A stretch of DNA of 64,000 nt from contig NZ_VUKF01000021.1 of NCBI RefSeq assembly GCF_009193185.1, positions 1 through 64,000 on the forward strand. Reading direction: 5' to 3'. Numbering within the stretch: the first letter of the stretch is position 1; every line of letters begins with the position of its first letter. The translations under genes were made by a program, and so were the position numbers. The notes below the pieces were generated by a model. That model saw only the letters and a program-made list of their open reading frames with translations, searched no databases and had not been told where the DNA came from. The stretch is from Georgenia thermotolerans. Its GTDB lineage: Bacteria; Actinomycetota; Actinomycetes; Actinomycetales; Actinomycetaceae. Of the stretch, positions 40,097 through 47,619 are shown piece after piece.

Positions 40097-40107
40097 GTCG
40101 TCGCGCC

Positions 40108-40344
40108 TCAGAGCGTGCCCTCGCGGCCGTGGATGCGGCGGTCGTCGTGCCGCTCGACGTACTCGGTGTGCGTGGTGTTGGTGCGCTGCCGGTTCATGAT
40201 CAGCGCGACGACCAGGGCGATGAGGCCCGCCGCCATGCAGATGTAGCCGACCATCGTCAGGTCGACGCCGCCGATGCCGTCGGACACCGCGAACGCCAGG
40301 ATCGCCCCGACGACGATCAGGAAGATGCCGCCTCCGATTCCCAT
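40108..40344 (-). CDS. DUF6458-family small membrane protein
   Basis: 78 aa: MGIGGGIFLIVVGAILAFAV as first helix, a short loop with VDLTMVGYI, a second helix MAAGLIALVVALIMNR, then a charged tail with His/Arg/Glu. This is the layout of actinobacterial DUF6458. Function unknown. ATG 40344 has GGGAAGGAAC upstream; an in-frame GTG-type extension to 40419 shows no conservation. Confidence 0.8.
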   Translation of the reverse strand: MGIGGGIFLIVVGAILAFAVSDGIGGVDLTMVGYICMAAGLIALVVALIMNRQRTNTTHTEYVERHDDRRIHGREGTL

Positions 40345-40486
40345 GCGCCGTTCCTTCCCTCGGGACCCGCGCGTGCAGGTCGGTGCGGTCAGTGTGGTGG
40401 CGGACGGAGCCCTCCGCATCCGGAGGGGCCGGAGGCGGTCCGCAACCTCAGGGGCGGTCGGGGCCTCTACCGCTCGCCGTGGTCCG

Positions 40487-41353
40487 CTACTTCTCGCCGT
40501 GGTCGTAGAACCCCTTGCCGCTCTTGACGCCCAGCTCGCCGCGCTCGAGGTAGGAGTCGAGCACCTTGATGGTCTTGTCCGACAGGGCCGGGTTCTCCGC
40601 GATGTAGTGCAGCTCGATGTCCTTGACGACGTCCAGGCCGACGCGGTCCATGAGCTCGAAGGGGCCGAAGGCGGTGCCCCAGTTGATCTTCCACATCGCG
40701 TCGATGTCCTGCGGGGTGGAGACCCCGTCGGCCACGACGGACAGGCACTCGCGCTTGATGGCCGCCCAGATGCGGTTGAAGATGAAGCCCGTCGACTTCT
40801 CGTGCGCGACGAACGGGTGGATGCCGTGCGGCGGCAGCACCTGCTGGAGCAGGTCGAGCACCGCCGGGTCGGTGCGGCCCGAGCTCATGAGGTCGGCCGC
40901 GTTCATCACCGGCGGCTGGTAGAAGTGCAGGTTGACCACCCGCTCGGGGTGGGCGACGTCGTCGATGAAGTCCCCGCTCGCGTAGGACGAGGAGTTCGAG
41001 GCCAGGATCGCGTCCGGCGCGGCGACGCGGTCCAGCTCGGCGAAGATCTCGCGCTTGAGGTCGAGCTTCTCCGGCACCGCCTCGACCACCAGCCACGCGT
41101 CCGCGACGGCGGCCGCGAGGTCGTCGGTGAGCTCGACCGTCCCCGGCCTGCCGCCGTCGACGGTCTCGACCACCCGCGGCAGCTGCTCCTCGACGAAGGC
41201 CTTGGCCGCGTCCCGCGCGTCGGCGGAGAGGTCGTAGATGCGGACCAGGCCCCCGCGGTCGGCCAGCATGAGGGCGATGCGCCGACCGAGCGTCCCGGCG
41301 CCGATCACCGCCGCAGGGCGGTTCTCGATGTTCGTCGGCAGGGTGAACGTCAT
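40487..41353 (-). CDS. 3-hydroxyacyl-CoA dehydrogenase (3-hydroxybutyryl-CoA type)
   Basis: 288 aa, NAD(P)-dependent oxidation of 3-hydroxyacyl-CoA. N-terminal Rossmann fold (AAVIGAGTLGRRIALMLADRG), VEAVPEKLDLKREIFAEL, ASNSSSYA (catalytic Ser region) and VNLHFYQPPVM with the catalytic His, then GFIFNRIWAAIKRE and the C-terminal SGKGFYDHGEK. Stand-alone with a very strong AGGAGGAG ribosome-binding site. Could take part in acetoacetyl-CoA or fatty-acid turnover; no partner gene is adjacent. Confidence 0.9.
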   Translation of the reverse strand: MTFTLPTNIENRPAAVIGAGTLGRRIALMLADRGGLVRIYDLSADARDAAKAFVEEQLPRVVETVDGGRPGTVELTDDLAAAVADAWLVVEAVPEKLDLKREIFAELDRVAAPDAILASNSSSYASGDFIDDVAHPERVVNLHFYQPPVMNAADLMSSGRTDPAVLDLLQQVLPPHGIHPFVAHEKSTGFIFNRIWAAIKRECLSVVADGVSTPQDIDAMWKINWGTAFGPFELMDRVGLDVVKDIELHYIAENPALSDKTIKVLDSYLERGELGVKSGKGFYDHGEK

Positions 41354-41491
41354 GACTCCTCCTCTTCCCGGGGCGACCCGCCCCGTCCTTGGCACCGTAG
41401 GTCCGATTTCCGGGGAGCGCCGCACGAGGCCCCGACCCGCCCGGTGAGGTCGGCGCCGCCGCACCGCCGCGGCCGTGCCGGCGGCGCCGCT

Positions 41492-41497
41492 TACACT
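41492..41497 (+). promoter_or_regulatory. Predicted -10 box of the sugar-porter gene
   Basis: TACACT would start transcription near 41504, giving a ~60-nt leader to the GTG at 41567. This argues against the upstream ATG at 41501 as start codon. Confidence 0.45.
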
Positions 41498-41566
41498 CGA
41501 ATGCCTTCTGTGGCGGTCCGGAACCGTGGCGGGGGCGCGGCAGCGGCGGACGACGAAAGGCACATC

Positions 41567-43054
41567 GTGGGAGCGGCGGCACCCGACCGGACGACGACAC
41601 GGACGGTCACCCGTGACCGCCTCGAGGCCCTGCCGGAGGCCGGCGCCCCGGTCACCCCGCTGCGAACCCGGCTCGCCGCCGTCGTCATCACCCTCGGCGG
41701 GCTCCTCTTCGGCTACGACACCGGCGTCATCGCCGGCGCGCTGCCGTACATGGCCCGGCCGGAGGGGGCCGGCGGGCTCGCGCTGACGCCGGCCACCGAG
41801 GGCCTGGTGACGTCCTCGCTGCTGGTCGGCGCCGCCGTCGGCGCCATGGCCAGCGGCCGCCTCTCCGACCGGCACGGCCGACGGCGCACCCTCCTGGTCC
41901 TGGCCGTCATCTTCACCCTCGGTGCGGTGGGGACGGCGCTCGCGCCTGGGCTGGGCGCGATGGTCGCCGCCCGGGTGGTCCTCGGCCTCGCCGTCGGCGG
42001 GGCGTCGGCGACCGTGCCGGTCTTCCTCGCCGAGCTCGCGCCCCAGGAGTCCCGGGGCAGCTACGTGGCCGCCGACCAGCTGATGATCGTCACCGGTCAG
42101 CTGCTCGCCTACACGCTCAATGCGGTCCTGGCGCACACCGTGGAGGGCCCGCACACCTGGCGGTACATGCTCGCGCTGGCGTCGGTGCCGGCCGTGGCGC
42201 TGTGGGTGCTCGTGCGCCGGGTGCCCGAGACGTCCCGGTGGTTCGCCGCCCGCGGACGCTACGGCGACGCCCTGACCACCCTGCGGCGCACCCGGCCCGC
42301 CGGCCACGACGCCGTGGGCGAGCTGCTCGAGATCGTCCAGGTGGCCGACGCCGAGACCGCCACCCGCCGGCTCGGCTGGCGCGACCTGCGCGCACCGTGG
42401 ATCCGGCGGCTGATGCTGGTGGGGATCGGCGTGGCCGTCATCCAGCAGGTCAGCGGCGTGAACACGATCATGTACTACGCGCCCACCCTGCTCGAGCGCA
42501 CCGGGCTGGCCACGGACGCGGCCCTGACCGCGACCATCGCCAACGGGGTCGTGTCCGTGCTGGCGGCCGTCCTCGGCCTGCGGATCGTGCGACGGGTGCG
42601 CCGCCGGACGATGCTGCTGGCCGGGCAGGCCGGCATCCTGCTCGCGCTGCTGGCCCTCAGCGCGGTGTTCGCCGCCGCGGTGGAGCCGGCGCTCCGCGCC
42701 GGCGGGGTGCCCCCGCTCGGCGCGAGCTACCTGGTCCTGGCGTTCATGCTGGTGTTCCTGCTCTTCCAGCAGGCCGCCCTCTCGCCGGTGACGTGGGTGA
42801 TGCTCTCGGAGGTCTTCCCCCTCCGCATGCGCGGGCTCGGCATGGGCATCGCCGTCTTCCTGCACTGGTGCGTCAACGCGGTCATCTCCTTCACGTTCCC
42901 GGTCCTGGTCGACGGCGTCGGCGGGGCGGCGACGTTCCTGCTCTTCGCCGTCGTCAACGCCGGGGCGATCCTCTTCGCCTGGCGGCTCATCCCCGAGACC
43001 TCGGAGCGCTCGCTGGAGGAGCTCGAGGAGGACTTCCGCCGCCGCTACGCCTGA
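41567..43054 (+). CDS. MFS sugar porter
   Basis: 495 aa with 12 membrane helices. Sugar-porter signatures: GLLFGYDTGVIAGALPYM, SDRHGRRRTLL, the PETSRWF sequence after helix 6, QQVSGVNTIMYYAPTLL in helix 7 and the C-terminal PETSERSLEELE. Proton symport of a hexose, pentose or inositol. GTG 41567 chosen: GAAAGG six nt upstream and a -10 box that excludes the earlier ATG. Divergent from the hydroxyacyl-CoA dehydrogenase gene. Confidence 0.9.
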   Translation: MGAAAPDRTTTRTVTRDRLEALPEAGAPVTPLRTRLAAVVITLGGLLFGYDTGVIAGALPYMARPEGAGGLALTPATEGLVTSSLLVGAAVGAMASGRLSDRHGRRRTLLVLAVIFTLGAVGTALAPGLGAMVAARVVLGLAVGGASATVPVFLAELAPQESRGSYVAADQLMIVTGQLLAYTLNAVLAHTVEGPHTWRYMLALASVPAVALWVLVRRVPETSRWFAARGRYGDALTTLRRTRPAGHDAVGELLEIVQVADAETATRRLGWRDLRAPWIRRLMLVGIGVAVIQQVSGVNTIMYYAPTLLERTGLATDAALTATIANGVVSVLAAVLGLRIVRRVRRRTMLLAGQAGILLALLALSAVFAAAVEPALRAGGVPPLGASYLVLAFMLVFLLFQQAALSPVTWVMLSEVFPLRMRGLGMGIAVFLHWCVNAVISFTFPVLVDGVGGAATFLLFAVVNAGAILFAWRLIPETSERSLEELEEDFRRRYA

Positions 43055-43118
43055 CCGGGCGGGACCGCGCCGGGTTGCGGACCGTCCCGAGGCCCTTACG
43101 TTGGAAAGCAGCCCAGCA

Positions 43119-43177
43119 GGGCCGCCCGCCAGGCGGGTCGGCCCCGCACGTGGGCCGACCCGGCGGCGGCCGGGTCG
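43119..43177 (+). promoter_or_regulatory. Alternating-hairpin 5' leader of the 80-aa protein gene
   Basis: Four segments can pair in exclusive ways: A (43119-43130) with B (12 bp, one bulge), B (43134-43144) with C (43152-43162; 11 bp, perfect), and C (43156-43164) with D (43169-43177; 9 bp, perfect). This is the layout of an attenuator or riboswitch-type switch, 30 nt before the start codon. No known riboswitch motif is recognised. Confidence 0.55.
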
Positions 43178-43207
43178 TCGACCAGCACGAGAACAGAGGA
43201 GGACAGC

Positions 43208-43450
43208 ATGGCCACCGGCGAGACCGGCTTCGACGACGTCACCTACGACCTGATCTCCGTGCAGTACCACTCCCTCAAGGCCGGGCACGACTACGGGCAG
43301 TACGTGCGCGACGCCCGCAACGCCGGCAAGGAGGACATCGCCTCCTTCTTCGAGGAGGTCATGGCCCAGGACGCCGAGCGCGCCAAGAAGTGCCACGAGT
43401 TCCTCAAGGCCCTCGGCGGCATCGACAAGACCCAGCCGCAGCAGGCCTGA
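43208..43450 (+). CDS. Small helical protein of unknown function
   Basis: 80 aa, predicted two long helices: FDDVTYDLISVQYHSLKAGH and KEDIASFFEEVMAQDAERAKKCHEFLKAL. The His/Glu/Asp-rich pattern recalls half a ferritin-like bundle, but I do not recognise the family. ATG 43208 has a strong GAGGAGG ribosome-binding site and a long structured leader, and a strong terminator follows, so it is an independent and probably abundant transcript. Confidence 0.7.
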   Translation: MATGETGFDDVTYDLISVQYHSLKAGHDYGQYVRDARNAGKEDIASFFEEVMAQDAERAKKCHEFLKALGGIDKTQPQQA

Positions 43451-43519
43451 GGCGGTCGCCGCTCCACCGGCGGCCCGTGCTGTCGGTTCGCCGGTGAGCA
43501 CGGCGCCTCACCACGGCCC

Positions 43520-43575
43520 ACGGCCCCTTCCGCAGCCGGGACCACCCACCAGGTCCCGGCCGCGGGAGGGGCCGT
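43520..43575. terminator. Strong bidirectional terminator hairpin
   Basis: A 24-bp stem (43520-43543 with 43552-43575, one G.U and one mismatch) with an 8-nt loop lies between the rightward 80-aa gene and the leftward stress-protein gene. Confidence 0.75.
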
Positions 43576-43590
43576 TCTCCGCCCCCGCGG

Positions 43591-44070
43591 TCACACGGCG
43601 TCGATGCGCGCCAGGCGGCGGGCCTCGGCAAGGTGCTCGGCGGTCACCTGCACCTCGTAGCCGCTGGCCTCGAGGGCCTTGACGCTGGCGAAGTCGCGCT
43701 TGCCGCGGGTGCTCCAGTGGGCGAGGAAGCCGAAGAGCGCGCCCCACAGCGCGGTGAAGATCACGGCGGCGACGATCATGCCGAACCAGGCCTGGCCGGG
43801 CACGAACAGCGAGAGCAGCAGGCCCAGCAGGAGGCCGAACCACGCCCCGCTGGCGGCGCCCTCGAGCGCGGCACGGCCGTTGGTCTTGCGGCGGGTGACC
43901 TGCTCGACGGTGTGCAGGTCGGTGCCGATGATCCGCACGTTGCTCACCGGGAAGCCGCTGTCCGAGAGGAAGTCCACCAGGTCCTGCGCGTCGGCGTAGC
44001 CCTTGAGCTCGATGAGCGGGCGGTAGTCGGCCGCGTTGCTCATCGCCTGGGGAAGGTTCGGCAAGGTCAT
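43591..44070 (-). CDS. General stress protein-like membrane protein
   Basis: 159 aa. N-terminal alpha/beta half (LIELKGYADAQDLVDFLSDSGFPVSNVRIIGTDLHTVEQV) of the general-stress (YflT/heat-induced) type, then a glycine-zipper-like pair of hydrophobic helices (GAASGAWFGLLLGLLLSLFV and FGMIVAAVIFTALWGALFGFL) and a short C-terminal domain. Common in actinobacteria; function unknown. ATG 44070 or 44043. Confidence 0.78.
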   Translation of the reverse strand: MTLPNLPQAMSNAADYRPLIELKGYADAQDLVDFLSDSGFPVSNVRIIGTDLHTVEQVTRRKTNGRAALEGAASGAWFGLLLGLLLSLFVPGQAWFGMIVAAVIFTALWGALFGFLAHWSTRGKRDFASVKALEASGYEVQVTAEHLAEARRLARIDAV

Positions 44071-44241
44071 GGCGTCGCTCCCGTCGGTCGAACTGGTTCG
44101 GGCTCTCCAACCAAACTACGACCGGCCGATCCGCCATGCACCTTCGGATCGGCCGTGGCCGGGCGGGCGGCGCTGACTATCCTGGAGGCGGTGGCCGGCA
44201 CGTCACCGCTGCCGGCCCTGTCGCACGGAGAGGTGCGCAAC

Positions 44242-45606
44242 GTGTCCGAGGCCGCCGGTTCACCGTCCCCCGAGGATCCCCTGGCCGCCGTCGCCGGCGC
44301 CGACGACTCGGCCGCGCCCCCTGCGCCCGCCGAGGTGCGTGGCGCCGCGGCCGCGCTGCTCGAGCAGGCCGGGGCGGGCCATCACACCGCCCGCGCCCGC
44401 GGCGCCCATCCCGACCAGTGGGGCTGGGACTCCTGCCTGGTCGCCATCGGCCTGCGCCACGTCGCGCCCGACCGGGCCCAGACCGAGCTGGAGGCGCTGC
44501 TGACCGGGCAGTGGGAGGACGGCCGCCTGCCCCAGCTCATCTTCGAGCTCGGCCACGAGGCGGAGGTGGCACCCGGGGACGCCTTCTGGCGCTCCCGCGG
44601 CGTCCCCGGCTCGGCCGCGCTGCCCACCTCGGGGCTCGTGTCTCCGCCCGTCCACGCCGCCGCGGCGCTCCTCGTCCACCTCGCCGACCCCGGCCGCTCC
44701 CGCGAGCGCGGCTTCCTCCCGCGCCTGTACCCGCGCCTGCTGGCCTGGCACCGCTACCTCGCGACCCGGCGGGACCACCGGGGAGCCGGGCTGGCGAGCA
44801 TCGTCCACCCGTGGGAGTCCGCCACCGTCGGCTCGCCGCTGTGGGACGAGGCGATGGCCGACGTGCCGGCCGCCGGCCCCGACCTCTCCGCCCAGGACGC
44901 CGTCCGCATCGGGGCGCCGGAGCCGGGCGCCCCGACCGAGCTCGCCCGCGAGCTCTGGCTCGCCGGCCGCTACCGGGACGCCGGGTACGACGACGAGGCC
45001 GCGGCGGCCCACCCGTTCGCCATGGAGGACCCGGCGTTCAACGCCCTGTGGGCGGTCTCGGAGCTCGCGCTGGCCGAGATGGCGGTCGAGCTCGGCCGGG
45101 ACCCCGCCCCGCACCGCGCCCGCGCCACCCGCATCACCACCGCCCTGGAGGGCCTCTACGTCCCCGAGCTCGGCGTCTACGGCGCCCACGACGTCGTGCG
45201 GGAACGGCTCGTGCGCCGTCCGACCGTCACCGGCCTGGTGCCGCTGCTGCTGCCCGAGCTCGGGCACGCCGACGACCTCGTCGCCACCCTGCGCGGGCCG
45301 GGGTTCCTCGGCGGCGGGGCGCTGGTCGTGCCCAGCTACGACCTGCGCGCCCCGGACGTCGACCTCACCCGCTCCGGGCGCGGGCCGGGGTGGTTCACCA
45401 CGAACTGGTTCGTCGTCACCGGGCTGCACGAGCACCTCGAGGGCCCCCTGGCCGACGGCGTCGCCGAGCAGCTCCTCGCGCTCGCGGTCCGTCACGACTT
45501 CCCTGAGCACGTCGACCCCATGACCGGCGACCCGCACCCGGTCCGCGGCGTCAGCGCCACGGCCGCCGTCGTCCTCGACCTCGCGGCCGCCCCGCACCGG
45601 CGCTGA
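44242..45606 (+). CDS. MGH1-like (GH63/GH37-clan) glycoside hydrolase
   Basis: 454 aa (alpha/alpha)6-barrel protein: GAHPDQWGWDSCLVAIGLRHV near the N-terminus, GRLPQLIFE, HPWESATVGSPLWDE with a likely catalytic acid, and FTTNWFVVTGL near the end. Related enzymes cleave glucosylglycerate or alpha-glucosides. GTG 44242 has GGAGAGG 8 nt upstream. An alternative GTG at 44191 in frame lies 7 nt after a TATCCT -10 box and would give a leaderless 471-aa form. Substrate inferred only from family. Confidence 0.8.
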   Translation: MSEAAGSPSPEDPLAAVAGADDSAAPPAPAEVRGAAAALLEQAGAGHHTARARGAHPDQWGWDSCLVAIGLRHVAPDRAQTELEALLTGQWEDGRLPQLIFELGHEAEVAPGDAFWRSRGVPGSAALPTSGLVSPPVHAAAALLVHLADPGRSRERGFLPRLYPRLLAWHRYLATRRDHRGAGLASIVHPWESATVGSPLWDEAMADVPAAGPDLSAQDAVRIGAPEPGAPTELARELWLAGRYRDAGYDDEAAAAHPFAMEDPAFNALWAVSELALAEMAVELGRDPAPHRARATRITTALEGLYVPELGVYGAHDVVRERLVRRPTVTGLVPLLLPELGHADDLVATLRGPGFLGGGALVVPSYDLRAPDVDLTRSGRGPGWFTTNWFVVTGLHEHLEGPLADGVAEQLLALAVRHDFPEHVDPMTGDPHPVRGVSATAAVVLDLAAAPHRR

Positions 45607-45612
45607 CACCGG

Positions 45613-45635
45613 GCGGCGCGTCAGCGGCGCGCCGC
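45613..45635. terminator. Short hairpin between convergent hydrolase and CDF genes
   Basis: GCGGCGCG and CGCGCCGC pair over a 7-nt loop. Weak evidence in such GC-rich DNA. Confidence 0.35.
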
Positions 45636-45646
45636 GGTCCCGCGCG

Positions 45647-46294
45647 TCAGTCGATCTCCTCCCCGGCGAGCGCCCTGGCGGCGAGCCCCTCGGAGCTGGC
45701 CACCTCCCAGACCTCCTTGGCGGCCGCGACGTTGACGACGACGATGATCAGCCCCAGGACGATGTCCGGCCAGCCGCTGCCCAGCCAGAGCGTGAGCAGC
45801 CCCATGGCGATGATCGCCAGGTTGATCACCACGTCGTTGCGCGCGGCGAGCCACGCGGCCGTGGTCATCGACCCGCCGTGATGGCGCAGCCGGGCGAGGA
45901 TCAGCGTGCAGGCGAGGTTGACGACGACGGCGCCACCGGCCGTGAGCAGCAGGGCCAGCGGGTCGGGCGGCGCGGGGTGGGAGACCTTGGCGAAGGCCTG
46001 CCACGCCGCCGCCAGCGCGGGGACCAGGATGATGCCCGCCATCACCTTGCCCATCCGGGCCCGCCAGGCCAGGGACCAGCCCAGGGCCAGGAAGATGAGC
46101 AGGTTGACGGCGGTGTCCTCGAGGAAGTCGACGCTGTCGGCGAACAACGAGACCGAGCCGATCGCGAGCGCGATGCCGGACTCCACGAAGAAGTAGGCGA
46201 GGTTGAGCGCGGCCACCAGGAGCACGGTGCGGCGCAGCCGCCGTGGCGTGATGGTGGTCGCCCCGTCGCTGCCGCCCGTCTCGCGCACGCCCAC
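45647..46294 (-). CDS. CDF-type cation transporter
   Basis: 215 aa with about six hydrophobic segments: LLVAALNLAYFFVESGIALAIG, then GSVSLFADSVDFLEDTAVNLLIF carrying the Asp-x3-Asp metal-site pattern typical of cation diffusion facilitators, and AWLAARNDVVINLAIIAMG with the partner Asp. Short form without the usual C-terminal cytosolic domain. Exports a divalent metal ion by proton antiport. GTG 46294 or 46288. Confidence 0.82.
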   Translation of the reverse strand: MGVRETGGSDGATTITPRRLRRTVLLVAALNLAYFFVESGIALAIGSVSLFADSVDFLEDTAVNLLIFLALGWSLAWRARMGKVMAGIILVPALAAAWQAFAKVSHPAPPDPLALLLTAGGAVVVNLACTLILARLRHHGGSMTTAAWLAARNDVVINLAIIAMGLLTLWLGSGWPDIVLGLIIVVVNVAAAKEVWEVASSEGLAARALAGEEID

Positions 46295-46474
46295 ATCCCC
46301 GCCTTGCCCGTCGTCGTCGAGGTCACGGTACGCGGCCGGTCCGGGCGGTCGCCGGTGGCCGGAGGTGGACGGACCAGGTGATCGGCCGGTGGCCGCGCGC
46401 GGGAGGTCGCGCTGTGCGCAGCGCCACGCCCGCCCGACCTCCCGGCCGCCGTCGGGCAGGAGGATCCTTGCCCG

Positions 46475-47236
46475 GTGCTGTCTCTTCCCGTCCTCGGCTG
46501 GGTGGCGCTCGGCCTCGGCGCGCTGGTCGTCGGCCTGAGCAAGACCGCGATGCCCGGGGCCAACACCGTCGCCGTCGGACTGTTCGCCGCCGTCCTGCCC
46601 GCCCGGGCGTCCACCGGCGTCCTGCTCGTCCTGCTCATGGTGGGCGACCTGTTCGCCGTGTGGTCCTACCGCCGTCACGCGGACTGGCAGGTGCTGCGGC
46701 GGCTGGCGCCGCCGGTCCTGGCGGGCCTGGCCGCGGGGACGGCGTTCCTCGCCGTCGCCGGCGACGCCGCGGTGCGCCGGGCGATCGGTGCGATCCTGCT
46801 GGCGCTGCTCGTCGTCACGGTGGTGCGGCGTGCCCGGGCCGGGCGCCCCGGGCCGGGGGAGGTCCGCGCCGGGCGGGTGCGCCGCCGGGTGACGTCCGGG
46901 GCGTACGGCACGCTCGGCGGGTTCACCACGATGGTGGCCAACGCCGGCGGACCGGTGATGTCGCTGTACTTCCTCGCGACCCGGCTGCCGGTCATGACCT
47001 TCCTCGGCACCGCGGCGTGGTTCTTCTTCGTCGTGAACCTCACCAAGGTCCCGTTCATGATCGGCCTCGGGCTCGTCTCGCCCGGCTCGCTGCTGCTGGA
47101 CCTGGTCCTGGTGCCCGGCGTCGTCGTGGGCGCGCTCGCGGGCCGACGCCTGGCCCCGCGCATCCCGCAGGTGCTGTTCGACCGGCTCATCCTCGCGCTG
47201 ACGGTCGTGGCCGCGGGGTACCTGCTCCTCGGCTGA
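46475..47236 (+). CDS. TSUP-family (TauE/SafE) permease
   Basis: 253 aa with about eight hydrophobic segments; TauE/SafE repeats seen as VVGLSKTAMPGANTVAVGLFAAVLPARASTG and the matching second-half GGFTTMVANAGGPVMSLYFL. TSUP proteins move sulfite, sulfonates or small organic acids. It lies before a sugar-acid locus but there is a separate promoter after it, so it is probably independent. GTG 46475. Confidence 0.88.
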   Translation: MLSLPVLGWVALGLGALVVGLSKTAMPGANTVAVGLFAAVLPARASTGVLLVLLMVGDLFAVWSYRRHADWQVLRRLAPPVLAGLAAGTAFLAVAGDAAVRRAIGAILLALLVVTVVRRARAGRPGPGEVRAGRVRRRVTSGAYGTLGGFTTMVANAGGPVMSLYFLATRLPVMTFLGTAAWFFFVVNLTKVPFMIGLGLVSPGSLLLDLVLVPGVVVGALAGRRLAPRIPQVLFDRLILALTVVAAGYLLLG

Positions 47237-47283
47237 GCGCCGGTCACGGCCGCGCCGCGTCCGCCCCCGGGCGTTTGTTGCAC

Positions 47284-47306
47284 GTCACACCTGAAAAGTC
47301 ATACCT
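47284..47306. promoter_or_regulatory. Direct-repeat operator in the uxuB promoter
   Basis: GTCACACCT (47284-47292) and GTCATACCT (47298-47306) lie between -35 and -10. A related GTCACACTT is in the gntP-gntR intergenic region (51889-51897), so one FadR-type regulator may control both. Confidence 0.45.
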
Positions 47307-47396
47307 TTGGGCTCGATGGTGGACGGACGGCCCCGAGGACGGAGGACGACGCCGCCGGGACCCGAGCCGACCGAGCCCGAGAGCCGTGGTGATGAC

Positions 47397-47603
47397 ATGA
47401 CCTCCCGCATCCGCTCCGCGGAGGTCCTCATGGCGCGCCCGAGCCGGAACGCCACGCCCCTCGGCGCCATCACCGACGACGGCCACCTCCGGCCCACCGA
47501 TCACCCCGGCGCCGCCGCCGGCCTCGGGGGCGACGTCGACGAGTCCGCCGCGGCCCCCGCCCCCGCCCACCTCCCCGTCGCCCGGACCCGCGACGGGGCC
47601 TGA
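47397..47603 (+). pseudogene. Possible remnant of mannonate dehydratase (ManD/RspA) N-terminus
   Basis: A 68-codon frame starting MTSRIRSAEVLMARPSRN...ITDDG. Its first ~30 residues resemble the start of enolase-superfamily mannonate dehydratases (IRSAEVIVTSPGRNFVTLKITTDDG is the kind of sequence expected, from memory), after which the similarity stops and the rest is Pro/Ala-rich. Its place just before uxuB, where a uronate operon would carry uxuA/manD, supports a decayed gene. It could also be a small unrelated ORF. Confidence 0.35.
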
Positions 47604-47619
47604 CCGATTGGTGAACCAC

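Larger units (their letters stand above)
47237..47619 (+). other. Promoter and remnant region before uxuB
   Basis: About 380 bp between the permease and uxuB. It contains a good promoter (-35 TTGCAC 47278-47283, 18-nt spacer, -10 TACCTT 47302-47307), direct repeats GTCACACCT/GTCATACCT between the two boxes, and a short frame resembling the N-terminus of mannonate dehydratase. Confidence 0.55.
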
